A DNA stretch of 64,000 bases from positions 496,001 through 560,000 of the forward strand of contig NZ_MUNQ01000005.1 of NCBI RefSeq assembly GCF_002001165.1, written 5' to 3'. Under the pieces are notes generated by a model. The model was not told the origin of the DNA and ran no database searches. It was given only the letters and a program-made list of their open reading frames with translations. This document shows, piece by piece, positions 52,411 through 61,623 of this stretch. Source of the stretch: Rhodanobacter sp. C05 (GTDB taxonomy: Bacteria > Pseudomonadota > Gammaproteobacteria > Xanthomonadales > Rhodanobacteraceae). A program made the translations under genes and the position numbers. Every line of letters starts with the position of its first letter. Position 1 is the first letter of the stretch.

Positions 52411-53208
52411 GTGACCGATCTGATCCACGTCATCCTGCTCGGCATCATCGAAGGCATCACCGAGTTCCTGCCGATCTCCAGCACCGGCCACCTGCTGATC
52501 GCCGAGAAGTTCGGTCTCGGCGCGCGCTCGGATCTGTTCAATGTCGGTATCCAGGCCGGCGCGATCCTCGCGATCACGATGATCTACTGGAAACGCATCT
52601 GGCAGCTGTTCACGCAATGGCGCGACCCTGCCAACCGCGATTATCTGCTCAAGCTGTTCGTTGCCTTCATGATCACCGCCGTGCTCGGACTGATCGTCAC
52701 CCACTACGGCTTCAAGCTGCCCGAGACGGTGACTCCGATCGCCTGGGCACTGCTGATCGGTGGTTTCTGGATGATCGGGGCGGAAGCGATTGCCGCGAAG
52801 CAGGTGGATCGTACCCAGGTCACTTGGCGCGTGGCGATCCTGGTCGGCATCGCGCAGATGGTGGCCGGCATCTTCCCCGGCACTTCGCGTTCGGGCGCCA
52901 CGATCTTCACCGCCATGCTGGCCGGCACCAGCAATCGTGCGGCGGCCACCGAATTCTCGTTCCTGGTCGGTATCCCCACGATGTACGCCGCCACCGGCTA
53001 CGAGCTGCTGAAGGTGCTCAAGGGTGGTGACATCGCACACGAGGACTGGAGCGCATTGATCATCGGCTTCATCGTGTCGCTGATCGTGGCCTTTGTCGCG
53101 GTGAAGTGGCTGCTCGGCTACATCCGCACACACCGCTTCACCTGGTTCGCGATCTATCGCATCCTGCTCGGCGTGGCCTTGCTCGCGTTGGTGCCTACGG
53201 GCGGCTAA
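52411..53208 (+). CDS. uppP: Undecaprenyl-diphosphatase UppP (BacA)
   Basis: A 265-residue integral membrane phosphatase that regenerates undecaprenyl phosphate for peptidoglycan and other surface polymers. Signature motifs: LGIIEGITEFLPISSTGHL (N-terminal E-rich motif) and MVAGIFPGTSRSGATI (the P-loop-like PGxSRSG). Seven to eight hydrophobic segments are present. Start GTG 52411 was set by homology to the usual M-x-DLIHxxxLGIIEG beginning; the frame is open to 52345. High levels confer bacitracin tolerance in other bacteria. Confidence 0.96.
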   Translation: MTDLIHVILLGIIEGITEFLPISSTGHLLIAEKFGLGARSDLFNVGIQAGAILAITMIYWKRIWQLFTQWRDPANRDYLLKLFVAFMITAVLGLIVTHYGFKLPETVTPIAWALLIGGFWMIGAEAIAAKQVDRTQVTWRVAILVGIAQMVAGIFPGTSRSGATIFTAMLAGTSNRAAATEFSFLVGIPTMYAATGYELLKVLKGGDIAHEDWSALIIGFIVSLIVAFVAVKWLLGYIRTHRFTWFAIYRILLGVALLALVPTGG

Positions 53209-53234
53209 GGCACATCCGGCGCCGAGCACTCTAT

Positions 53235-54200
53235 TCAGGCGGCCACGCTTTCCACCGTGGCCGTCATCGGCGCCTCGACCGCTGCCGGATGCTTGGGATA
53301 AGCCGGCTCATTGGTGCGATCGAACAGCTCGCGCACCCATTCGATGAACGCCTGCACGCGGGCCGACAGGTGCTTCTTCTGCGGATAGACGATCCACACC
53401 GGCTTGCCGGTCGAGGCGGTATCGGTCATCACCAGTTCGAGCATGCCCTTCTCCAGCATGCAGGCCGCCAGCATGCGCGGCACCTGGGTGATGCCCAGAC
53501 CGGCCGCCACCGCCTGGATCACCGACTCGCCGTCATTGATCAGCATATGCGCGTCGATATCCACGGCGAGCGGACCACTTGGCGTGTCGAACTGCCACTG
53601 CCGCGGGCGACCGTTCGGGTACACATAGTTGATGCAGCGGTGGTCCTTCAGGTCATCGATGCTGCGCGGCGCACCGTACTTGCGCAGGTAGTCGGGCGAG
53701 GCGCATACCACGTTGCGCAGGTAGCCGATCTTGCGCGCGATCAGGCTCGAATCTTCCAGCTGGCCGACCCGGATCGCGCAATCGAGGCCTTCGCCGTTGA
53801 GATCCATCGGCATGTCGCTCATCGACAGCTCCAGACGGATGTCCGGGTAACGCTGCTCGAATTCGGCCAGTCGGGGAATCACGGCGGCCCGGCCGACCGA
53901 CAGCGAAATACCCACACGCAGCTTGCCGGTGGGTTTGCGGTTCGAATAGTTGAGTGCCTCGGTCGCTTCGGTCAGATCTGCAAGGATCTCCTTGCAACGT
54001 GCATGGAACGCAGCCCCATCGTCGGTTAAACGCAATGAACGCGTGGAACGGAACAGCAGCCGCGCACCGAGCTGGGTTTCCAGTCGGGCCACGGCCCGGC
54101 TGACGCCCGACGGCGTCATGCCCAGCTGGGCGGCAGCGGCGGCGAAACTCTTGGCCTCGACCACGCGGACGAAGGTCGAAATTGCTGAAAAGTCTTCCAT
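53235..54200 (-). CDS. LysR-family transcriptional regulator of the efflux operon
   Basis: A 321-residue LysR regulator. The N-terminal HTH is visible in FVRVVEAKSFAAAAAQLGMT and PSGVSRAVARLETQLGARLL. A substrate-binding domain follows (GKLRVGISLSVGRAAVIPRL; AAGLGITQVPRMLAACMLEK). It is divergent from the adaptor-RND-OMF operon, the standard arrangement for a LysR controlling neighbouring efflux genes. The shared 143-bp promoter region contains AT-rich TATACCTATTCTC near 54278, where a LysR box could lie. Confidence 0.92.
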   Translation of the reverse strand: MEDFSAISTFVRVVEAKSFAAAAAQLGMTPSGVSRAVARLETQLGARLLFRSTRSLRLTDDGAAFHARCKEILADLTEATEALNYSNRKPTGKLRVGISLSVGRAAVIPRLAEFEQRYPDIRLELSMSDMPMDLNGEGLDCAIRVGQLEDSSLIARKIGYLRNVVCASPDYLRKYGAPRSIDDLKDHRCINYVYPNGRPRQWQFDTPSGPLAVDIDAHMLINDGESVIQAVAAGLGITQVPRMLAACMLEKGMLELVMTDTASTGKPVWIVYPQKKHLSARVQAFIEWVRELFDRTNEPAYPKHPAAVEAPMTATVESVAA

Positions 54201-54343
54201 TGCCTGGATTCCTGGCCGATTCGTGATTACGAGTCATGAGTGTAGTGCGCAAGAAATGGGTTTTCTATACCGGCAAGTATACCTATTCTCTCGACCCTTC
54301 GCCGGGGATACGTGCCCGGCCTACACGGTTCTGGGAGCGCAAG

Positions 54344-55591
54344 ATGAAAAAACAATGGATGCTGGCACCGCTGGTTGCCGCCGGTGTACTGGGCAGCTGG
54401 ATTCTTCTGCATGGCAATAGCAGCCAGGCCCAGACCGCGCCCGGCGGCCCGCCACCTGAAGTAACGGTGGCGCAAGCCTTGACCCGCGAGGTCAGCGACA
54501 GCGCCGAATTCACCGGCCGCCTGCAGGCGGTCAACACCGTGCAGGTGCAGCCGCGGGTCGGCGGCTTCGTGGACTCGGTGCATTTCCAGGAAGGCGCGCT
54601 GGTGCACAAGGGCGACGTGCTGTTCCAGCTCGATCCGCGCCCGTACCAGGCCGAGGTCGACCGGCTCAGCGCCAACCAGGCGCAGGCCAAAGCCGCGTTG
54701 AGCCTGGCCGAAACCAATCAGCACCGCGCAGCGATGCTGCTGGCCCAGCACGCCGTGGCACAGCAGGAAGCCGACAGCCAGGACACCGCCGAACAGAGCG
54801 CCCGTGCGCAACTGGAAGCCAGCACGGCGGCACTGGCCGCGGCACGCTTGAACCTGGATTTCACCCAGGTGCGTTCGCCGATCGACGGCCGCGTCAGCAA
54901 TATCCGCATCACCCCCGGCAACCTGGTCACCAGCAGCGATGTGCTGACCAGCGTGGTCACCGTGAATCCGGTCTATGTCTATTTCGACGTGGATGAACAG
55001 ACCTGGCTCAAGCTCGACCATCTGCGTGCACGTGCGGCGCAGGCTGGCCGCGATGCGCGGATCGAGGCGACGATGGGCCTGGCCGACGAAGCGGGTTATC
55101 CGCATGACGGCCGCCTCGACTTCGTCGACAACCAGCTGCATACCGACTCCGGCACGATGCGTCTGCGCGCGGTGTTCGACAACCGCGATGGCCTGTACAC
55201 GCCCGGCCTGTATGCCCGTGTGCAACTGCAGAGTGGCCAGGCTCGTCCGCGCCTGCTGGTGGACGACCGTGCGATCGGCACTGATCTGGGCAACCAGTTC
55301 GTGTACGTGGTCGACAAGGACCGCAAGGTGGAATACCGCAAGGTCAGCACTGGCGCGCTGTTCCACGGCCTGCGGATTGTCGACAGCGGTCTCGACGCCA
55401 GCGACGTGGTGATCGTCAACGGGCTGCAGCACGTGCGCCCCGGCGCCGAGGTCAACCCGCAGAAGGTGGCGATGCAGTACCGCCTCGATGCGAGCGACAA
55501 GGCATTCGTCGAACGTGGCAATGCAGCGGATGCCAATGACTCGCGCACCGCACAAACCACCACGGCGACTCCAAAGATTCCACAAGGTTGA
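54344..55591 (+). CDS. RND efflux periplasmic adaptor subunit (MexE-like)
   Basis: A 415-residue adaptor with an N-terminal signal/anchor (LAPLVAAGVLGSWILLHG). It has the lipoyl/barrel-sandwich halves VQVQPRVGGFVDSVHFQEGA and LNLDFTQVRSPIDGRVSNIR, a helical hairpin between them, and a beta-barrel region with GLYTPGLYARVQLQ. It links the inner-membrane pump to the outer-membrane channel encoded downstream. ATG 54344 follows GGGAGCGCAAG. It is first gene of the efflux operon. Confidence 0.93.
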   Translation: MKKQWMLAPLVAAGVLGSWILLHGNSSQAQTAPGGPPPEVTVAQALTREVSDSAEFTGRLQAVNTVQVQPRVGGFVDSVHFQEGALVHKGDVLFQLDPRPYQAEVDRLSANQAQAKAALSLAETNQHRAAMLLAQHAVAQQEADSQDTAEQSARAQLEASTAALAAARLNLDFTQVRSPIDGRVSNIRITPGNLVTSSDVLTSVVTVNPVYVYFDVDEQTWLKLDHLRARAAQAGRDARIEATMGLADEAGYPHDGRLDFVDNQLHTDSGTMRLRAVFDNRDGLYTPGLYARVQLQSGQARPRLLVDDRAIGTDLGNQFVYVVDKDRKVEYRKVSTGALFHGLRIVDSGLDASDVVIVNGLQHVRPGAEVNPQKVAMQYRLDASDKAFVERGNAADANDSRTAQTTTATPKIPQG

Positions 55592-55608
55592 ACCCGCGCG
55601 CCCTCCCC

Positions 55609-55745
55609 CTGCGACAGAAGGAAGTTCCCTTGTGGGACATGCAGCAGGGGAAGGCTGAGGAGGGGTGAAGCCCTCCAGCGAACCGCGAAGCAAGAACAAG
55701 AGCGTTACCCCCTCCCAACCTCCCCCTGCGAGCAGGGGGAGGAGC
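55609..55745. repeat. G-rich palindromes between adaptor and pump genes
   Basis: A diverged copy of the large palindrome family (CCCTCCCCCTGCGACAGAAG...GCAGGGGAAGG, about 55609-55655) is followed by a compact hairpin CTCCCCCTGC-GA-GCAGGGGGAG at 55724-55745. Together they occupy most of the 197-bp intercistronic gap. Confidence 0.75.
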
Positions 55746-55788
55746 AAAGAAGACCGGAGCCGCAAAGGTTTCGTCGAGGATTCATTTC

Positions 55789-58700
55789 ATGAAAAACATT
55801 GCCCAGTTTTTCGTCAACCGGCCAATCATGGCCGCCGTGCTGTCGCTGCTGTTCGTGATCACCGGCAGCATCGCGGTGTTCCGGTTGCCGATCAGCGAAT
55901 ACCCCGAAGTCGTGCCGCCCACCGTGGTGGTGCATGCCAGCTATCCCGGCGCCAATCCCAAGGTGATCGGCGAAACCGTCGCCACGCCGCTGGAAGAACA
56001 GATCAACGGCGCGGAAGGCATGCTCTACACCTCCTCGCAGGCGACCAGTGATGGCGCGCTCACCTTGACGGTGACCTTCGCGCTGGGCACCGACCTGCAG
56101 ACCGCCCAGGTCGACGTGCAGAACCGCGTGGCGCAGGCGCTCCCCAAGCTGCCGGAAGAAGTGCAGCGGCTCGGCGTGACCACGCAGAAGAGTTCGCCTG
56201 ACCTCACGATGGTGGTGCATCTCACCTCGCCGGATCAGCGCTACGACATGCTGTACCTGTCGAACTACGCACGGCTGCACGTGAAGGATGTGCTGGGCCG
56301 GCTCGACGGCGTCGGTGACGTGCAGATCTTCGGTGCCGGCGAATACAGCATGCGCGTATGGCTGGATCCGCAGAAACTGGCGCAGCGCTCGCTCACCACC
56401 GGCGACGTGATCAACGCGATCCAGGAACAGAACGTGCAGGTCGCAGCCGGGGCCCTGAATGCACCGCCGGGACCGAGCAACTCGGCGTTCCAGCTCAACA
56501 TCAATACCCGTGGGCGCCTGATCAGCGAGGACGATTTCCGCAACATCATCGTGCGTACCAACGCCGATGGCGGCGTCACCCATCTTCGTGACGTCGCCCG
56601 CGTCGACCTGGGCTCGAACAACTACGCGCTGCGCAGCCTGCTCGACAACAAGCCGGCGGTGGCACTGCCGATTTTCGCGCGGCCCGGCTCCAACGCGATC
56701 CAGATCTCCAACGAAGTACGCGCCACCATGGCGCAGCTGAAGAAGGATTTCCCGCAGGGCGTCGACTACAGCATCGTCTATGACCCAACCGTATTCGTAC
56801 GCGGCTCGATCGAAGCGGTGGCGCATACGCTGCTGGAAGCGATCCTGCTGGTGGTGCTGGTGGTGATCCTGTTCCTGCAGACCTGGCGCGCCTCGATCAT
56901 TCCGCTGGTGGCGGTACCGGTGTCGCTGATCGGCACGTTCGCGGTGATGTATCTGGCCGGCTTCTCGCTGAACGCACTGTCGCTGTTCGGACTGGTGCTG
57001 GCGATCGGCATCGTGGTCGATGACGCGATCGTGGTGGTGGAAAACGTCGAGCGGCATATCGAACTCGGGCAGTCGCCGAAGGAGGCCACGCGCAAGGCCA
57101 TGCACGAGGTCACCGGTCCGATCGTGGCCACCGCGCTGGTGCTGTGCGCGGTGTTCATCCCGACCGCCTTCGTCAGCGGCCTGACCGGCCAGTTCTACCG
57201 CCAGTTTGCGTTGACCATCGCGATCTCCACCGTGATCTCGGCGTTCAACTCGCTGACCCTGAGCCCGGCACTGGCCGCCGTGCTGCTGAAGGGCCATGAC
57301 GCGCCGAAGGATCGCCTGACCCGCGGGATCGATCGCGCATTCGGCTGGCTGTTCCGTCCGTTCAACCGCGTCTTCCATCGCGGCTCGGAACGCTACGTCG
57401 GCGGCGTCAAGCGCATTGTCGGCAAGGGCAAGCTGGCGCTGGTGGTGTATGCCGGCCTGATCGCCCTGACCTGGTTCGGCTTCTCGCATGTGCCGACCGG
57501 TTTCGTGCCGGGACAGGACAAGCAGTACCTGGTGGCGTTTGCGCAACTGCCCGACGCCGCTTCGCTTGACCGTTCGGAGGATGTGATCCAGCGCATGGGC
57601 GCGATCGCACTGAAGCAGCCCGGCGTCGAGCACGCCGTGTCCTTCCCCGGCCTGTCGATCAATGGCTTCACCAACTCGACCAACTCGGGCATCGTGTTCG
57701 TCACGCTGAAGCCGTTCGAGGAACGCCGCAGCGCGGATCTGTCGGCCGGTGCGATTGCTGGTGCATTGAATCAGAAATTCGCGGCGATCCAGGACGCCTA
57801 TATCGCGGTGTTTCCGCCGCCGCCGGTGATGGGCCTGGGCACGATCGGCGGCTTCCGGTTGCAGCTGGAGGATCGCAGCGATCGTGGCTTCGACGAGCTG
57901 TACAAGCAGACCCAGGGCCTGATCGCGGCGAGCCAGAAGGTGCCGGCACTGGCCGGGCTGTTCTCCAGCTTCCAGGTCAGCGTGCCGCAGGTGGATGCCG
58001 ACGTGGATCGCGAGAAGGCCAAGGCCGAAGGTGTGAATCTGGCCGACGTGTACCAGACCATGCAGGCCTATATGGGCTCGCTCTACGTCAATGACTTCAA
58101 CCGCTTCGGCCGCACCTATCAGGTCAACGTCTCGGCTGACCCGGCATTCCGCCATTCGGCGCAGGACATCCTGCAGCTGAAGACGCGCAACGCGCAGGGC
58201 CAGATGGTCCCGCTGGGTTCGTTCGTCACCGTGCAGCAAGGCGCTGGTCCGGATCGCGTGCAGCATTACAACGGCTATCCCACCGCCGAGATCAATGGCG
58301 GCCCCGCGCCCGGTTTCAGTTCCGGTCAGGCGCAGGCGGCGATGGAAAAACTGGCGAAGGACAACCTGCCGGACGGCATCAGCTACGAATGGACCGAGCT
58401 GACCTACCAGCAGATCCTCGCCGGCAACACCGCGATCCTGGTGTTCCCGTTGTGCGTGCTGCTGGTGTTCCTGGTGCTGTCGTCGCTGTACGAAAGCTGG
58501 TCGCTGCCGCTGGCGGTGATCCTGATCGTGCCGATGGTGCTGCTGTCCGCGATCGCCGGCGTATGGCTCTCCGGTGGCGACAACAACATCTTCACCCAGA
58601 TCGGATTGATCGTGCTGGTCGGACTGGCGTGCAAGAACGCGATCCTGATCGTCGAGTTTGCGCGCGAACGCCAGCACGAAGGCATGAGCCGCCATGAAGC

Positions 58701-58980
58701 GGTGCTGGAAGCGGCGAAGCTGCGCCTGCGTCCGATCCTGATGACCTCGTTCGCCTTCATCATGGGTGTGGTGCCGCTGGTCACCTCGCACGGCGCCGGC
58801 GCCGAGATGCGGCATGCGATGGGTGTGGCGGTGTTCTCCGGCATGCTCGGTGTGACCATCTTCGGCTTGATCTACACGCCGCTGTTCTATGTCCTGATTC
58901 GTGCCCTGGTCGAGCGTCGCGAGGCATGGGCGCGCGAGCGCGCCGCCGCGCATGCCCAGCCGGCGCTGGAGAATCATTGA
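55789..58980 (+). CDS. RND multidrug efflux permease (HAE1 family, MexF-like)
   Basis: A 1063-residue inner-membrane proton-driven pump. The N-terminus MKNIAQFFVNRPIMAAVLSL is typical. The two large periplasmic loops contain NRVAQALPKLPEEVQRLGVT and SISY-type porter sequences. The transmembrane proton-relay segment GLVLAIGIVVDDAIVVVENVE carries the paired Asp residues, and the C-terminal repeat has IGLIVLVGLACKNAILIVEF. Length is normal. It partners with the adaptor upstream and the OMF downstream. Substrates are not predictable; MexF-like pumps often export chloramphenicol and quinolones. Confidence 0.95.
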   Translation: MKNIAQFFVNRPIMAAVLSLLFVITGSIAVFRLPISEYPEVVPPTVVVHASYPGANPKVIGETVATPLEEQINGAEGMLYTSSQATSDGALTLTVTFALGTDLQTAQVDVQNRVAQALPKLPEEVQRLGVTTQKSSPDLTMVVHLTSPDQRYDMLYLSNYARLHVKDVLGRLDGVGDVQIFGAGEYSMRVWLDPQKLAQRSLTTGDVINAIQEQNVQVAAGALNAPPGPSNSAFQLNINTRGRLISEDDFRNIIVRTNADGGVTHLRDVARVDLGSNNYALRSLLDNKPAVALPIFARPGSNAIQISNEVRATMAQLKKDFPQGVDYSIVYDPTVFVRGSIEAVAHTLLEAILLVVLVVILFLQTWRASIIPLVAVPVSLIGTFAVMYLAGFSLNALSLFGLVLAIGIVVDDAIVVVENVERHIELGQSPKEATRKAMHEVTGPIVATALVLCAVFIPTAFVSGLTGQFYRQFALTIAISTVISAFNSLTLSPALAAVLLKGHDAPKDRLTRGIDRAFGWLFRPFNRVFHRGSERYVGGVKRIVGKGKLALVVYAGLIALTWFGFSHVPTGFVPGQDKQYLVAFAQLPDAASLDRSEDVIQRMGAIALKQPGVEHAVSFPGLSINGFTNSTNSGIVFVTLKPFEERRSADLSAGAIAGALNQKFAAIQDAYIAVFPPPPVMGLGTIGGFRLQLEDRSDRGFDELYKQTQGLIAASQKVPALAGLFSSFQVSVPQVDADVDREKAKAEGVNLADVYQTMQAYMGSLYVNDFNRFGRTYQVNVSADPAFRHSAQDILQLKTRNAQGQMVPLGSFVTVQQGAGPDRVQHYNGYPTAEINGGPAPGFSSGQAQAAMEKLAKDNLPDGISYEWTELTYQQILAGNTAILVFPLCVLLVFLVLSSLYESWSLPLAVILIVPMVLLSAIAGVWLSGGDNNIFTQIGLIVLVGLACKNAILIVEFARERQHEGMSRHEAVLEAAKLRLRPILMTSFAFIMGVVPLVTSHGAGAEMRHAMGVAVFSGMLGVTIFGLIYTPLFYVLIRALVERREAWARERAAAHAQPALENH

Positions 58981-58981
58981 G

Positions 58982-59149
58982 ATGAAACCGTTGCTCAGGA
59001 TTGCTGCTGTCGGTGTCGCCGTAGCCTCGGAGATGCTCGGCGTCACCCTGTTCGGGCTTATCTACACGCCGTTGGTCTACGTCGTCATTCACGCCCTGGC
59101 GGAGCGCCGCGAGTCACGCGCGCACGCTGCCGGGTTGGAGAACCATTGA
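58982..59149 (+). CDS. Chimeric 55-residue micro-gene, tandem-duplication remnant
   Basis: The first 16 codons (MKPLLRIAAVGVAVAS) copy the start of the downstream OMF gene (MKPLLKIAALSAAL). The rest (MLGVTLFGLIYTPLVYVVIHALAERRE, ending LENH) copies the end of the RND pump (MLGVTIFGLIYTPLFYVLIRALVERRE, ending LENH). It starts one base after the pump stop and ends one base before the OMF start, in the same TGAGATG context. The unit is best explained as a collapsed tandem duplication of the pump/OMF junction. It would make a one-helix peptide if translated; function doubtful. Confidence 0.75.
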   Translation: MKPLLRIAAVGVAVASEMLGVTLFGLIYTPLVYVVIHALAERRESRAHAAGLENH

Positions 59150-59150
59150 G

Positions 59151-60599
59151 ATGAAACCGCTCCTCAAGATCGCCGCACTCAGCGCGGCCCTGATCCTCGC
59201 CGGCTGCGCCAGCGTCGGCCCGAACTACCACGAAGTGAAACCCGCCGCACCGCAGCTGCAGGGACTCGATGCCACGCAGGAAAGCAATGCGCAATTCCAG
59301 GCCGCGTGGTGGAAGCAGTTCAACGACCCCACGCTGGATGCGTTGATCCAGCGTGCCGCCGCGAACAACCTGGACCTGCGCATGGCGGTGGCGCGACTGC
59401 ATGAATCGCGTGCGCTGCTGAGCAGCGCGAAGTCCGATCAGTTGCCCACGGTGGATACCGATCTGAACTACACGCGCAGTCGCGAGCAGCAGCCTGGCTT
59501 CACCAGTCAACGCACCACCGTCACCACCTATCAGGCCGGTTTCGACGCGTCATGGGAACTGGACCTGTTCGGCGGCGTGCGGCGTTCGGTCGAGGCCTCG
59601 CACGCCGACCTCGGCGCCAGCGAAGCCGCCCTGCGCGATGCCCAGGTCAGCCTGCTCGCCGAAGTCGCACGCAACTATTTCGAGTTGCGCGGCAGCCAGT
59701 TGCAGCTCGACATCGCCCAACGCGACATCGACAACCAGCAGCAGACCGTGCACCTCACCGAGGTACGCAATCAGCTCGGCTCCGGTTCCGAACAGGACGT
59801 CGCCAGCGCCAAGGCCCGGCTGAGCGCGGTGCAGGCGCAACTGCCGGTATTGCAAACGCAGGTCAGCGCCAGCGAATTCCGACTCGCCGTGTTGCTGGGC
59901 GAACGCCCGGGTGAACTCGACATCGACGTCTCGCCGAAAAGCTTCACTCCAATCGCGATCAACCTGCCGATCGGCGACGCCGGCGACGTGCTGGCGCGCC
60001 GGCCCGACGTGCATGTCGCCGAACGCGAATACGCCGCCGCCACCGCGCGCATCGGCGTGGCCAAGGCGGATTTCTTCCCGCACATCACGCTGGGCGGCTT
60101 CCTCGGCTTCCTGGCCGGACGCAGCAACGATTTCGGCAGTCCGTCGACACGCGCATGGTCGCTGGCGCCGAGCATCAGCTGGCCGGGCCTGAACGTGCAG
60201 CGCGTACGCGCGAACCTGCACGCCAGTGAAGCACGCGCCGATGCGGCGCAGGCGAACTACCAGCAGACCGTGCTGCTGGCGATCGAAGACATCGACAACG
60301 CCGTCACCGGCTTCAACCAGCAGCGCGTGCGCGTCGATCACCTGATCGAACAGAGCACGCAGAGCAAGCGCGCCGCGGAACTCGCGCAGGTGCGTTACCA
60401 GGAAGGCGCCACCAGCTTCCTCGAACTGCTCGATGCCGAACGTACCCAGCTGTCGGCCGAGGACGATCTGGCCCAGGCCGAAGCGTCGATCAACACCCGC
60501 GCCGTGGCGTTGTACAAGGCACTCGGTGGCGGCTGGCAGGCTTGCGGTGATGAGCATTGCAGCACCGTTGCCAAGGCTGACCCCAGCGTCGCGCCATGA
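59151..60599 (+). CDS. Outer-membrane factor lipoprotein (OprM/NodT family)
   Basis: A 482-residue TolC-type channel protein. The lipobox is LAGC (Cys at residue 19), followed by VGPNYHEVKPAAPQ. Two OEP repeats are visible, including WKQFNDPTLDALIQRAAANN, LDLFGGVRRSVEASHADLGA and RRPDVHVAEREYAAATARIG. It completes the tripartite pump with the two upstream genes. The last bases overlap the next gene's start as ATGA. Confidence 0.94.
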   Translation: MKPLLKIAALSAALILAGCASVGPNYHEVKPAAPQLQGLDATQESNAQFQAAWWKQFNDPTLDALIQRAAANNLDLRMAVARLHESRALLSSAKSDQLPTVDTDLNYTRSREQQPGFTSQRTTVTTYQAGFDASWELDLFGGVRRSVEASHADLGASEAALRDAQVSLLAEVARNYFELRGSQLQLDIAQRDIDNQQQTVHLTEVRNQLGSGSEQDVASAKARLSAVQAQLPVLQTQVSASEFRLAVLLGERPGELDIDVSPKSFTPIAINLPIGDAGDVLARRPDVHVAEREYAAATARIGVAKADFFPHITLGGFLGFLAGRSNDFGSPSTRAWSLAPSISWPGLNVQRVRANLHASEARADAAQANYQQTVLLAIEDIDNAVTGFNQQRVRVDHLIEQSTQSKRAAELAQVRYQEGATSFLELLDAERTQLSAEDDLAQAEASINTRAVALYKALGGGWQACGDEHCSTVAKADPSVAP

Positions 60600-61327
60600 A
60601 CCGCGCGGGCAGACGCACACCGGTGACGACGCCGGTGTACCGCGTCGCACTGGTCAGCGGTGCCAACCGCGGCATCGGTTTCGAGGTGGCGCGCCAGCTC
60701 AGCGAACGCGGCATGACGGTGCTGCTGGGTGCACGCGACCTCGACAAGGGGCTGCATGCGGCGCGCAAGCTGACCGGTGCAGCGGGCGAGGTGATCGCGG
60801 TGCAGCTCGACGTAACGCATCAAGACGAAGTAGATACCCTTGCGCGCTGGATCGAGGTCACCTACGGCCGGCTCGACGTGCTGGTCAACAATGCCGGCGG
60901 TCACTACGATCACGAGACTGATGCAAGCACGCCCGACCTCGCCTCCGCGCGCGACGCACTGGACACGAACCTGTTCGGTGCCTGGCGTCTGTCCAGCGCG
61001 ATGCTGCCGCTGATGCGCAAGCACGGCTACGGCCGCATCGTGAATATCTCCAGCGGGTGCGCCACCGCATCGAGTGGCAGCAACTGCGTGGCCTACCGCA
61101 CTTCCAAGGCCGCACTCAACGCGTATACGCGGACGCTGGCGTCAGAGCTTGAAGGCAGCGGTATCGCAGTCAACGCCGTGTGTCCGGGCTGGGTCGCCAC
61201 CGAACTCGGAGGCCCCGGTGGACGGCCGGTGGAGCGCGGCGCGGCCGGCATCGTGTGGGCAGCCAGCCTGCCCGTGCCGGCACCCACGGGACGATTCTTC
61301 CGCGACGGCGAAATCATTCCGTGGTGA
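60596..61327 (+). CDS. Short-chain dehydrogenase/reductase
   Basis: A 243-residue classical SDR. The cofactor motif is SGANRGIGFEVARQL (TGxxxGIG), followed by NNAGG, the catalytic Ser region VNISSGCAT, the YxxxK motif as YRTSK, and PGWVATELGGPGG after it. Preference for NADPH is suggested by the basic residue in LLGARDLDKG. It overlaps the OMF gene by four bases and so belongs to the efflux operon. It may modify a pump substrate, but no specific reaction can be assigned. Confidence 0.9.
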   Translation: MNRAGRRTPVTTPVYRVALVSGANRGIGFEVARQLSERGMTVLLGARDLDKGLHAARKLTGAAGEVIAVQLDVTHQDEVDTLARWIEVTYGRLDVLVNNAGGHYDHETDASTPDLASARDALDTNLFGAWRLSSAMLPLMRKHGYGRIVNISSGCATASSGSNCVAYRTSKAALNAYTRTLASELEGSGIAVNAVCPGWVATELGGPGGRPVERGAAGIVWAASLPVPAPTGRFFRDGEIIPW

Positions 61328-61332
61328 ACGGG

Positions 61333-61623
61333 TAGGGATGCTCTGATCTATTCAGCACAGGCGGCATGATGACCAGAAGGCTCGCAGGGGGCGGTGCGTG
61401 GCGCAGCCAAGGCTGGCTGCCTTGGCAAGCCGCGCGCTGCCGCCTGCGGGCCTTCTGGTCATCACCCCATCACTATGTTTCAAGCAGTGGGGGCCGGTTC
61501 TGTCTGCCCACATCTCCGCGACGCACTTCCTCGACAGGCGGACGCCTGCCTTCGTCAGCGCACCACGAATCTGCGAGCAGACAGAACCGGTGACGCCTGC
61601 GCTGAATAGATCAGAGCATCCCT
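61333..61623. mobile_element. MITE-like element of about 290 bp with nested inverted repeats
   Basis: Outer arms of about 33 bp begin AGGGATGCTCTGATCTATTC (61334 on) and are mirrored at 61590-61622 with two mismatches. Inside are two further long hairpins. One spans 61369-61463, with arms starting GATGACCAGAAGGC, and contains GCCAAGGC/GCCTTGGC. The other spans 61497-61588, with arms GGTTCTGTCTGC/GCAGACAGAACC, and contains AGGCGGACGCCT. The whole folds into a three-way junction on either strand. No transposase frame fits inside. The right end touches the stop codon of the next gene. Confidence 0.75.

Noticed and set aside
55705..59046. 1113-codon minus-strand open frame
   Set aside because: It is antisense to the RND pump and adjacent repeats; composition is His/Gln/Arg-rich shadow sequence without domains.
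61366..61593. Several 70-75 codon frames inside the MITE-like element
   Set aside because: They follow from the GC-rich inverted repeats and have no start signals or domain sequence.
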